DNA of 18,142 nucleotides from Alphaproteobacteria bacterium. GTDB lineage: Bacteria; Pseudomonadota; Alphaproteobacteria; SMXP01. Below, piece after piece: positions 7,895 through 14,358 of the stretch. Location: positions 1 through 18,142 of the forward strand of contig SMXP01000082.1 in the NCBI GenBank assembly GCA_004356335.1, read 5' to 3'. Made by a program: the position numbers and the translations under genes. Within the stretch, counting starts at the first letter, position 1, and the number at the start of each line of letters is the position of its first letter. The notes beneath the pieces were generated by a model that ran no database searches, was not told the DNA's origin, and saw nothing but the letters and a program-made list of their open reading frames with translations.

Positions 7895-7986
7895 GTGCTC
7901 TAGGTCTTTGTTTTGTCGCGTTTTCGGACGGAAAACCGGGACCACCCCGGCCTTCGCCGGGGCGTGCTTTTCCCGAAAACCCTCTA
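7895..7986 (+). repeat. Dispersed repeat unit carrying a GC-rich hairpin; supplies the porin stop codon
   Basis: It begins GTGCTCTAG, then GTCTTTGTTTTGTCGC, then GGAAAACCGGG. The hairpin CCCCGGC (7945-7951), loop CTTC, GCCGGGG (7956-7962) follows, then TTTTCCCGAAAACCCTCTAG. The last CTA (7984-7986) is, on the minus strand, the TAG stop of the porin gene. The 7-bp all-GC stem just after that stop may act as a transcription barrier or mRNA 3' end stabiliser. It lacks the U-tract of a classical intrinsic terminator. Confidence 0.8.
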
Positions 7987-10473
7987 GAAATGCATACGCC
8001 CGACAATCCTACCGCCGTAACTTACGATATGATCCTGACCAAGTTCGGCGCCCGATACGCCTAGAGACGTCGGGTTATTAACTTTCGGCACGAGATCGCT
8101 TCGAACTTCGCCCAATATCGACATTTCAAAACGCCCGAAATCGGCCTTGAACCCGATGGTCGCGCCGGCTCGATAGGAGTCGAACGTCTCCTTGACTTCC
8201 GTCTCCGTACTGAATGCAGCGGCACCTGGGCACGGATTCTCAAACAGTTTTGCGACGGCCGAACAATCTCGCGCGTCCATGTCGGTTTCCATGCGCACAT
8301 AAGCAATGGTGCCGCCGGCCACGGCGCTCAGCGTATTTGTCAGCGCCACGTCCACAGCCAGCCCCGCCTCAACACCAACGAACCAGCTATCGACATCCTC
8401 ATAAACGGTTACGTTGGACGTCCCTGTGGGATCTCCATGAGCGATCAAGGCCAAGTATTGTTGTTGCTGTCCGCCGCCGAATAAGGCCAAGGACGACGTA
8501 AATGTCACGCCATCGCTTACGCTGAAATCAGCCAGCCCGCGGAGGCCCGTATCCCAGTAATTGTAGTCGATCTCCAAGGAGCTCGCGATGTCCGGGCCCA
8601 AAAGAGAAACCGAGTCGGAACCGTCCACCGCGATCACGAGGTCAGCACATGCCGCGCACGGTTTAGATACCATCTCCACCGGTTCGCCGTTGAACGCCCC
8701 AAAATAGGTTATGAACACTTCGGCGCGGCTGGCATCGCCAACAATGGCATCCTCGAATTCGTATCCGCCTTTGACATTGAAGTAGGGTGCAAAGTCCCGA
8801 TCGGTCATAAAGCTCACAAGCCGTCCGGACGACGTGCCGTCCGTGCCGTAAGACCAACCGGGAATCCCGACCAAGAGGGCGCCCGGCTCACCGCTAAAGT
8901 AAACATTTTTTGGTCCGCTGGGATTTCTAATGATCTCGGTGTCGCCATTGAGCGAAAATATCGGACCGAAATCGAGTTGTGCGCGGATTTCAAAAATATC
9001 GATGTCGTTGTCTCCCGGCATACCAAAGATGAAGATGTTCTCGACGCTGCCACTGGCTTGGATTTTGGTGTGCACGTAGTTTGCCGCAATGCGGAAATAA
9101 TCGTTCAGATGCCAGTTCAAAGCGGCGGTATAAGATTCTTGACGGCCGCCATCAATTCTAAACTCATCCTCTAGATCGAGTTCGTCATATCGCACGGCAA
9201 TCTGCCATGCACCCCATCCGCCGTCGGTTACCGGGTTCCTTACATGGGTCCGACCGAATACTCCCTTGCGCGCCGAATAATTGCGCTGTTCGCCGGTTAG
9301 ATACCAGCTCACATCCGCGTAATAGCTGATAAATGTGGGATCGTCCAAGTCATCGATGTCGCCCGGAAAGTCAAGCTTGTCGCGACCGAATTCTGCCTGG
9401 AATGACACAGGACCCCACACGGCGGCTGCTTCGAGACCCCAGAAAATATCGTGGTCCGCCGGAACGACGCCTGTCGACAGGTAGGCCACCTCGGAAAAAT
9501 GCGATTGCGGCCGGGCGTAATAGGTCGTCGTGGGCGAGCTCTTTGCATAATCGCGCCAGAACCAAGATGCACCCAAATGCAACAAACGATTGCCGCGATG
9601 GATGGGCGCCCATGTGGCGCGCGCCGCCAGCAACCATCCTTTTTCGGACGATGCCTGAGGATCGATTTTCTGACCGAACCCGCCGACACTCAGACTCCAA
9701 TGATCTCCCGCCCAATCAACGCTCACACCGATGCGCCGGCCCATGCCCAAGCCTTTAATGTAAGACGCTTTTTCCATAAAGGTGCTGTGCGATAGGCTCT
9801 GCTGGTGCTCAAGCGAATTCAGCTGCTTGAATTGACCCAGCCTAACCACCGTACGCGAGCCAAAATCCCAAGCGACATACGCGTCGGTGATTGTTACATC
9901 ATTGTCATCGCTTAAGTCTTCACCGGCTAACCCGCTCAGTGCAGCGAAAATCGCCGGGCTGCCGAAATCAAAAAACGCAAGGGTACCCAAACGCTGCAAC
10001 TCGACCAATGGAATGCCCAAGGCGGCGAGCTTATCGAAATTATTGCGGGTCACGATATTGACCGGCATTTTCTGCTGACCGAATTCGAGCTCAATCACAT
10101 AACGGGAATGATCGAATAGATTGCCTTCAATGCCGAAACGGCCGGATCGCACTTCGATGCCGTTATCGTCAAAATCGCCGAATGCCGGGTCGTGGTCTGG
10201 ATTGAGATTGGCATAATCGATCATCAAGCGGCCCCGTGGTCTCAACGTGAAGGGCGCCTTACTGCTGGTGAATGTGGGAACCGGATCGTTATCCGACGAT
10301 TGGCCGTTTCCGGCGGCGTTGCCATTGGAAGTATCAAGCTGAGCCAAAATAATCCGACGCTCGGAACTGTCAGCAGTCGCGCTGCTCTTGTCCCCGGCAT
10401 CCGCCCAAGCAGCGCCCGCCAGCCCCATTACGGCCAAAGTGGAAACAAGAAGCCGCATTCGCCATGTGATCAT
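7984..10473 (-). CDS. OprO/P-like porin joined to a second outer membrane beta-barrel domain
   Basis: 829 residues with a clear signal peptide (MITWRMRLLVSTLAVMGLAG, cleavage near AWADA). A low-complexity linker (about 26-72) leads into a barrel starting FTLRPRGRLMIDYANL, with GRFGIEGNLF, YVIELEFGQ and GQFKQLNSLE. This resembles the phosphate-selective porin O/P family. That part ends near residue 502 with IDIFEIRAQLDF, which looks like a terminal barrel strand. A further 327 residues follow, strand-rich and with Cys606-Ala-Ala-Cys609, ending in GGRIVGRMHF, again a C-terminal barrel signature. OprP-type porins are usually about 400-450 residues, so this protein is nearly doubled. The ATG at 10473 has AAAGGA about 10 bases upstream. 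The stop lies in a repeat. It probably acts in outer membrane uptake; the solute is unknown. The N-terminal family call is fairly sure, the role of the C-terminal part is not. Confidence 0.8.
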   Translation of the reverse strand: MITWRMRLLVSTLAVMGLAGAAWADAGDKSSATADSSERRIILAQLDTSNGNAAGNGQSSDNDPVPTFTSSKAPFTLRPRGRLMIDYANLNPDHDPAFGDFDDNGIEVRSGRFGIEGNLFDHSRYVIELEFGQQKMPVNIVTRNNFDKLAALGIPLVELQRLGTLAFFDFGSPAIFAALSGLAGEDLSDDNDVTITDAYVAWDFGSRTVVRLGQFKQLNSLEHQQSLSHSTFMEKASYIKGLGMGRRIGVSVDWAGDHWSLSVGGFGQKIDPQASSEKGWLLAARATWAPIHRGNRLLHLGASWFWRDYAKSSPTTTYYARPQSHFSEVAYLSTGVVPADHDIFWGLEAAAVWGPVSFQAEFGRDKLDFPGDIDDLDDPTFISYYADVSWYLTGEQRNYSARKGVFGRTHVRNPVTDGGWGAWQIAVRYDELDLEDEFRIDGGRQESYTAALNWHLNDYFRIAANYVHTKIQASGSVENIFIFGMPGDNDIDIFEIRAQLDFGPIFSLNGDTEIIRNPSGPKNVYFSGEPGALLVGIPGWSYGTDGTSSGRLVSFMTDRDFAPYFNVKGGYEFEDAIVGDASRAEVFITYFGAFNGEPVEMVSKPCAACADLVIAVDGSDSVSLLGPDIASSLEIDYNYWDTGLRGLADFSVSDGVTFTSSLALFGGGQQQQYLALIAHGDPTGTSNVTVYEDVDSWFVGVEAGLAVDVALTNTLSAVAGGTIAYVRMETDMDARDCSAVAKLFENPCPGAAAFSTETEVKETFDSYRAGATIGFKADFGRFEMSILGEVRSDLVPKVNNPTSLGVSGAELGQDHIVSYGGRIVGRMHF

Positions 10474-10606
10474 GCCTAAAAATCCTTTAATAATAATAGG
10501 TTCGAAGCTCGGTCCCGACCTTATCCGTCATGAAGACAACCATGAAAATGAGTGCGCTCCCCCGATTCCCAGCGCCACGGACAATGGCACTTTTGCGGCG
10601 GTTGTT

Positions 10607-10660
10607 CCAGAGCCCATTCAGGAAAAGCATGCCCCGGCGAAGGTCGGGTGGGCACCGGTT
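10607..10660 (-). repeat. Dispersed repeat copy with hairpin, inverted relative to the 7895 copy
   Basis: Read on the plus strand, GGAAAAGCATGCCCCGGCGAAG (spaced from 10621) matches the reverse complement of 7948-7971. The hairpin is CCCGGC (10633-10638), loop GAAG, GTCGGG (10643-10648), keeping the stem with one G-U pair. A degenerate CCAGAGC end and CACCGGTT flank it. It lies between the 3' end of the hydrolase gene and the start of the porin gene. Confidence 0.75.
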
Positions 10661-10663
10661 GAC

Positions 10664-11461
10664 CTAGGCCTTTAGGAACCCAACGACCGCTTCAGTCCAC
10701 GCCTCAGGTTGCTCATCGACGATGTCGTGGGTGCCGCCTTCAAGTTCCACATAGGCGAAATCGGGTCTTATTTCCCTTGTTCTTGTCGCCAGAAAATAGA
10801 TGCCGTCGCCGGTATTGGTGAGAATAAGGGTTGGTTGTTCCAGCTTCTTAAGGGCAGCGGCTTGGTCATATTGAGAGACCGCATTATGGGCGTACCAATA
10901 AAACTCGCCCGCCAGCAGACCATAGACAACTTGTCGATTCATGGACTCCAGATCCGTCCAACCTTGCGTGGCTCTGGCACGGGAATCCCAAAGTTCCTGC
11001 AAGTGAGTGCCATCCGGTTTGACGTGCCAAGCCTTTTCGCGCGCGACGGCGGCTCCTATGATCGTTTCCAGCTCCTCATCGGTGAACGGCACGGGGCCAT
11101 TATGAATCACCTTGTCGATCCGATCGGGCCACAAAAGAGCGGCCTCGTTGACAATCATGGACCCGGTATGATGACCCAGCAAACTAGCCGAACCCAGATC
11201 AAAATGATCGAGGATGGCCGGGATCATGGTTGCATAATCGGCTATGGTCGGCAGGCTTTGCGGCCGGTCGGACATACCGAAGCCGGGCATGTCGACGCCA
11301 ATGGCTTGAACGCCCGCATCGGCCAGCAAGGGATAGGCTTTTTGAAACTGAACCGAAGACGTCAAGGTTTGATGGCATAGGATCAAAGGAATCCCTTCAC
11401 CGCAGACTTGGTAATGGAGTTGGCCGAATGGGCCGTCGGCATATCCGCGAATTGGTTTCAT
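10664..11461 (-). CDS. Alpha/beta hydrolase fold protein lacking the nucleophile serine
   Basis: 265 residues with a typical alpha/beta hydrolase layout: IPLILCHQT (24-32, oxyanion strand), VDMPGFGMSD (56-65), the nucleophile elbow LLGHHTGS (94-101), a cap region (about 125-200), TLILTNTGDG (211-220, acid residue Asp219) and GGTHDIVDEQP (242-252, catalytic-type His245). The usual G-x-S-x-G nucleophile position holds His98 (GHHTG). I see no Ser, Asp or Cys there, so standard ester or epoxide hydrolysis by this triad is doubtful. Proteins with GHHTG or GYHTG at this point exist as a recognisable subgroup as far as I recall, so this is probably not a mutation. GGAGG lies 4 bases before the ATG at 11461. 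No signal peptide. It runs in the same direction as the porin gene, 190 bases away. Confidence 0.85.
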   Translation of the reverse strand: MKPIRGYADGPFGQLHYQVCGEGIPLILCHQTLTSSVQFQKAYPLLADAGVQAIGVDMPGFGMSDRPQSLPTIADYATMIPAILDHFDLGSASLLGHHTGSMIVNEAALLWPDRIDKVIHNGPVPFTDEELETIIGAAVAREKAWHVKPDGTHLQELWDSRARATQGWTDLESMNRQVVYGLLAGEFYWYAHNAVSQYDQAAALKKLEQPTLILTNTGDGIYFLATRTREIRPDFAYVELEGGTHDIVDEQPEAWTEAVVGFLKA

Positions 11462-11864
11462 GATGCCTCCGCACGGTTTGAACTTTGGCTTATGATAGCG
11501 ATCAAGGGCGGTGGGTCGAGAGCATTATCACCACAGGGCGGCGTGCTGAATGCTTTGCCCCGCTTGGGCGCCCACCGGGATAATCGTCACGATCTCCCCC
11601 ACTTCCGCCGAAAGCTCAACACGGGAATAAGACCCAAGCAAAAGTAGGGATTTAGTAAGGTATTCGGTTCCATTTGATTTTTGTTCCCGGCCACCGGACG
11701 GATTTCCGGGGATTGAACGTTGCCAACTGCGACTCTTCGCCGCGACCGGCTGCCTTTTTCCCTGTCAGGGTCATAAAGGTATTGCGTTGGCATGCCGCTG
11801 ACTTATAAAGCAAAGCGCTTAATGCATAAGATCTCCAAATCGATCCGAGGAGCATCATCGAGAC
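11462..11864. other. Divergent intergenic region between hydrolase and cytochrome c genes
   Basis: 403 bases without a credible gene. It must contain the leftward hydrolase promoter, not identified with confidence, and the rightward cytochrome promoter, listed separately. An 8-bp palindrome AAGCGCTT lies just after the candidate cytochrome -10 box. I see no FNR/FixK-type TTGAT-N4-ATCAA site and no dispersed repeat copy here. Confidence 0.6.
11782..11809 (+). promoter_or_regulatory. Candidate sigma-70-type promoter for the cytochrome c gene
   Basis: TTGCGT (11782-11787) and TATAAA (11804-11809) are spaced by 16 bases and lie 56 bases upstream of the cytochrome ATG. The -10 matches consensus at 5 of 6 positions, the -35 at 3 of 6. 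AAGCGCTT follows at 11813-11820, near the expected start point, and could bind a regulator. Confidence 0.4.
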
Positions 11865-12575
11865 ATGGCTGAAACAACAACGACAAGCGGCAAGAAATCT
11901 CATTTTTGGGCCAAACTGTTTGTAGCAGTGGTTGGCACCCTGGTGATCTGGGGACTAGTCGTGGTGAGCGGCAACATCATCTACACGCCGCAACGCCTCC
12001 TTCAACCGGCTTATGCCATTGAAATTCCCGGCGGTGGTTCCTTGGAAGCAAGAGGCGGCGTTGATTTGGCAACATTGCAGCGGCGCTGGCCGGTCACGAC
12101 CGAAGGGCTGGTAGACCGGGCAAAATTGGCCGATTTCATGCGCAACATAGCGGACGCGCCGGTCATTGAGCCGGCGCAAGGTGTCGCCTCCGGCCCTGTG
12201 GTGGCCAAAGCCGCGCCGGCGGTCGATTTGCCAACCCTGTTGGCCAGTGCCGATTCGAGCGCGGGCGAGCGCGTGGCGCGAAAGTGTCAGTCATGCCACA
12301 CCTTCGACCAAGGCGAACGTAATAGGGTCGGCCCGAACCTGTGGGATGTCGTAGGAAATCAGCGGGCCGGCAAACAAGATTTCAATTATTCGACGGCCAT
12401 GCGCGAATTTGGTGGTGAATGGAGCTTCGATTCTCTGTTCGATTATCTCGAGAACCCCAAGAAATATCTTAGAGGCACCAATATGGCCTTTGCCGGTCTG
12501 AAGAAGCCCGAGGATCGCGCCAATTTACTGGCCTATTTGCGCACCAAAAGTGACAACCCGGCCAATCTGCCGTAG
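11865..12575 (+). CDS. cycM: Membrane-anchored class I cytochrome c (CycM/c552-like)
   Basis: 236 residues. A single uncleaved N-terminal membrane anchor (about 14-39, FWAKLFVAVVGTLVIWGLVV) is followed by a long periplasmic linker rich in Ala and Pro (about 40-130). The cytochrome domain has heme motif CQSCH (141-145), RVGPNLWDVVG (154-164) and a distal Met ligand, probably Met207 in TNMAFAGLKKPEDR. This matches mitochondrial-type cytochromes such as CycM of Bradyrhizobium and c552 of Paracoccus, which carry electrons from the bc1 complex to aa3 oxidase. Its position tail-to-tail with an oxidase operon fits that role. A GAGGAG lies 12 bases before the ATG, a rather long spacing. Its 3' end meets the oxidase operon across 58 bases that hold a repeat hairpin. 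The symbol is by resemblance only. Confidence 0.88.
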   Translation: MAETTTTSGKKSHFWAKLFVAVVGTLVIWGLVVVSGNIIYTPQRLLQPAYAIEIPGGGSLEARGGVDLATLQRRWPVTTEGLVDRAKLADFMRNIADAPVIEPAQGVASGPVVAKAAPAVDLPTLLASADSSAGERVARKCQSCHTFDQGERNRVGPNLWDVVGNQRAGKQDFNYSTAMREFGGEWSFDSLFDYLENPKKYLRGTNMAFAGLKKPEDRANLLAYLRTKSDNPANLP

Positions 12576-12589
12576 TTCATATCACCTCG

Positions 12590-12637
12590 CTGCCAGCGAA
12601 GGCTGGGATGGACCCGGTTTTCCTGAAAACGCTCTAG
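12590..12637 (+). repeat. Dispersed repeat copy with hairpin between convergent genes; supplies the subunit IV stop codon
   Basis: The hairpin is CCAGC (12593-12597), loop GAAG, GCTGG (12602-12606), followed by GGACCCGGTTTTCC and TGAAAACGCTCTAG. Compared with CCGGC-GAAG-GCCGG in the other copies, one G-C pair has become A-T, so pairing is kept. The CTA at 12634-12636 is the TAG stop of the subunit IV gene on the minus strand. It sits where transcripts of the cytochrome c gene and the oxidase operon would both end. Confidence 0.8.
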
Positions 12638-12981
12638 TGGTGAATGATCGGGGTCGTTTCTTCGCCCAATCCAAAGAAAATGACCCGCGTCCATTCGGTG
12701 TAGTCCCCTTCGACTGCCATGAGTCCGACAAAAATCAACACCAGTACCGGCGGGACCAGAATGGCGTACATCAATGCCAACCGTTCCCACATCATATGCA
12801 TGAACACCGAAACGATAAGCCCGGCCTTCAAGATCATGAACAGCAGGATGAGAAACCACCGCACGTAACCCTGGAAATCAAGATAGTCGACAAGATAAGA
12901 GCAGGCGCTGAGAACGAAGAGTAGTCCCCAGATCTTAAAGTATATGCCGATGGGATGTTGCTGCCCCTCAACGTGTTCCAT
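12634..12981 (-). CDS. Cytochrome c oxidase subunit IV family protein
   Basis: 115 residues with three predicted membrane helices: about 14-32, 38-60 (GYVRWFLILLFMILKAGLIVSVFMHMMWERL) and 68-90. The segment LKAGLIVSVFMHMMWERL matches the small prokaryotic COX4 (CyoD/CtaF-like) family, where a lysine-glycine and a histidine-methionine pair sit around the second helix. Such subunits stabilise heme-copper oxidases and are not catalytic. The ATG at 12981 follows AAGGGG with good spacing and comes 9 bases after the subunit III stop, so it is the last gene of the oxidase operon. The last codons read HH and then TAG, the stop lying inside the repeat. Confidence 0.85.
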   Translation of the reverse strand: MEHVEGQQHPIGIYFKIWGLLFVLSACSYLVDYLDFQGYVRWFLILLFMILKAGLIVSVFMHMMWERLALMYAILVPPVLVLIFVGLMAVEGDYTEWTRVIFFGLGEETTPIIHH

Positions 12982-12990
12982 AACTGCCCC

Positions 12991-13713
12991 TTACCAAAGA
13001 TAGAAAAATGCAAAAATGAAGACCCAGACTAAATCGACAAAGTGCCAATAAAGACCCATGGTTTCGACCATTTCATAACTGCCTTTTCTACTTGTGAAAA
13101 AGCCTTTCCTGCCGACCTCGTAATCGCCCCGCCACACCTTTCGGGCAACGATGAACAAGAAGATCACACCGATGGATACATGGAATCCGTGAAAGCCCGT
13201 GATCATAAAGAAAGTAGAACCAAATTGCGCCGCCCCCATCGGGTTGCCCCAAGGACGAACCCCTTCGGAGATTAGCTTGGTCCATTCAAAAGCCTGCATG
13301 CCGACAAAAGACACACCGAACAACGCCGTCGCGATCAATAAAATCGTGGTTTTCTTACGATCGCGGAGGTAACCAAACCGAACCGCCATGGCCATGGTGC
13401 CGCTGCTGGAGATCAAGATAAAGGTCATAATGGCGATCAGAATGAGCGGTATAGATTCACCAAAGATGGTGAGAGCAAAAACCTCACTAGGTATTGGCCA
13501 CGGCACCGTGGTCGATATTCGCACCGTCATATAAGACAGCAAGAAACAAGAGAATATGAATGTATCGCTCAGCAGGAAGATCCACATCATGGCCTTGCCC
13601 CAAGGGACGTTTTTGAACGCCCGCTGGTCCGACGACCAATCCGACACAACGGAATCCCAGCCCTCGGGGGTTGTTACGGCATCTTCTGCATTTGTCAGCG
13701 TTTGTTCCGCCAC
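12991..13713 (-). CDS. coxC: Cytochrome c oxidase subunit III (form with the conserved Glu)
   Basis: 240 residues with about five membrane helices. Family landmarks are WGKAMMWIFLLSD (38-50), GMQAFEWTKLI (138-148) with Glu143 at the position of the classical DCCD-reactive glutamate, STFFMITGFHGFHV (166-179) and YWHFVDLVWVFIFAFFYLW at the C-terminus. Subunit III lies beside subunit I and helps sustain proton uptake and oxygen access; it carries no metal. The soluble N-terminus (1-37) is hydrophilic and without homology that I recognise. The start is GTG at 13713, preceded by AAAGGGGAT. It follows the other subunit III gene after 15 bases. Regulation presumably follows the whole operon. Confidence 0.9.
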   Translation of the reverse strand: MAEQTLTNAEDAVTTPEGWDSVVSDWSSDQRAFKNVPWGKAMMWIFLLSDTFIFSCFLLSYMTVRISTTVPWPIPSEVFALTIFGESIPLILIAIMTFILISSSGTMAMAVRFGYLRDRKKTTILLIATALFGVSFVGMQAFEWTKLISEGVRPWGNPMGAAQFGSTFFMITGFHGFHVSIGVIFLFIVARKVWRGDYEVGRKGFFTSRKGSYEMVETMGLYWHFVDLVWVFIFAFFYLW

Positions 13714-13728
13714 GTTTGATTATCCCCT

Positions 13729-14337
13729 TTACGTTGCCAACAATAAGCCGAAAAGGATGAGCCACACCAAGAGCAGGAAGTGCCAATAAATAGCACAAAG
13801 CTCCACAGTGACGCGCACCTCGTCCACTTGACTACCGCCCATTAGTTTATTTGTCGTCATACCCCAGACCACCAAGCCGCCCAGAAGGTGAAGTCCATGC
13901 AATCCCGTCAGAAGGTAGTAGAAGGCGTTGGCCGGGTTTGACGATGCAAAATAGCCCAGAGCAATGAGTTGTTGCCAAGCCACATACTGCCCGGCCAGAA
14001 AAGCCAAAGTTGCCGCGCCGGCGATAAGCAAGCCAAATTTTAGACCGCTAAATTGTCCGCGGTCGGCCGATACCCGCGCCCATTGTAAAGCCACACTGCT
14101 CACGATCAGCAATGCGGTGTTGATCCACAAAAGGCCCGGATCGGCAAGCGGACGCCAATCGGCCAGCTCCATGCGCATAAAGTAAGCACTGATAAAGAGC
14201 GAAAACAGAACCGAGACGACAGCAAGAAAGATCCATAAAGCAATCTTTTTGGCCGGCTGGGCAAAGCCATTCTGTTCCTCTAGAGCCCCCTGATCGGCGA
14301 TCCAGGGCTTTACCATCAATTTATCGATAATGCTCAC
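13729..14337 (-). CDS. Second cytochrome c oxidase subunit III-like protein
   Basis: 202 residues with about five membrane helices. Landmarks are KIALWIFLAVVSVLFSLFISAYF-like first helix (about 31-53), LAGQYVAWQQLIALG (114-128), FYYLLTGLHGLHLLGGLVVW (139-158) and IYWHFLLLVWLILFGLL (183-199). It aligns with subunit III in order and spacing. Where the adjacent paralogue has QAFEW, this one has QYVAW, with Ala120 replacing the conserved Glu. Two consecutive, different subunit III genes after subunit I resemble the layout I remember for the alternative oxidase operon coxMNOP of Bradyrhizobium. The start is GTG at 14337, 21 bases after the subunit I stop. Whether both proteins enter one complex cannot be told from sequence. 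Confidence 0.87.
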   Translation of the reverse strand: MSIIDKLMVKPWIADQGALEEQNGFAQPAKKIALWIFLAVVSVLFSLFISAYFMRMELADWRPLADPGLLWINTALLIVSSVALQWARVSADRGQFSGLKFGLLIAGAATLAFLAGQYVAWQQLIALGYFASSNPANAFYYLLTGLHGLHLLGGLVVWGMTTNKLMGGSQVDEVRVTVELCAIYWHFLLLVWLILFGLLLAT

Positions 14338-14358
14338 GACTTTTACCGCCTCGGTACC

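Noticed and set aside
7945..7962. GC-rich hairpin as a classical rho-independent terminator of the porin gene
   Set aside because: The stem is strong, but no T-tract follows it on the minus strand, so I describe it as part of the repeat rather than a proven terminator.
10709..11380. 223-codon open frame antisense to the alpha/beta hydrolase
   Set aside because: Shadow of a gene with clear fold motifs on the other strand; no recognisable domain.
11788..11803. TGGCATGCCGCTGAC as a possible sigma-54 promoter
   Set aside because: The second element lacks the required GC of TTGC at the right spacing; the overlapping TTGCGT/TATAAA pair fits better.
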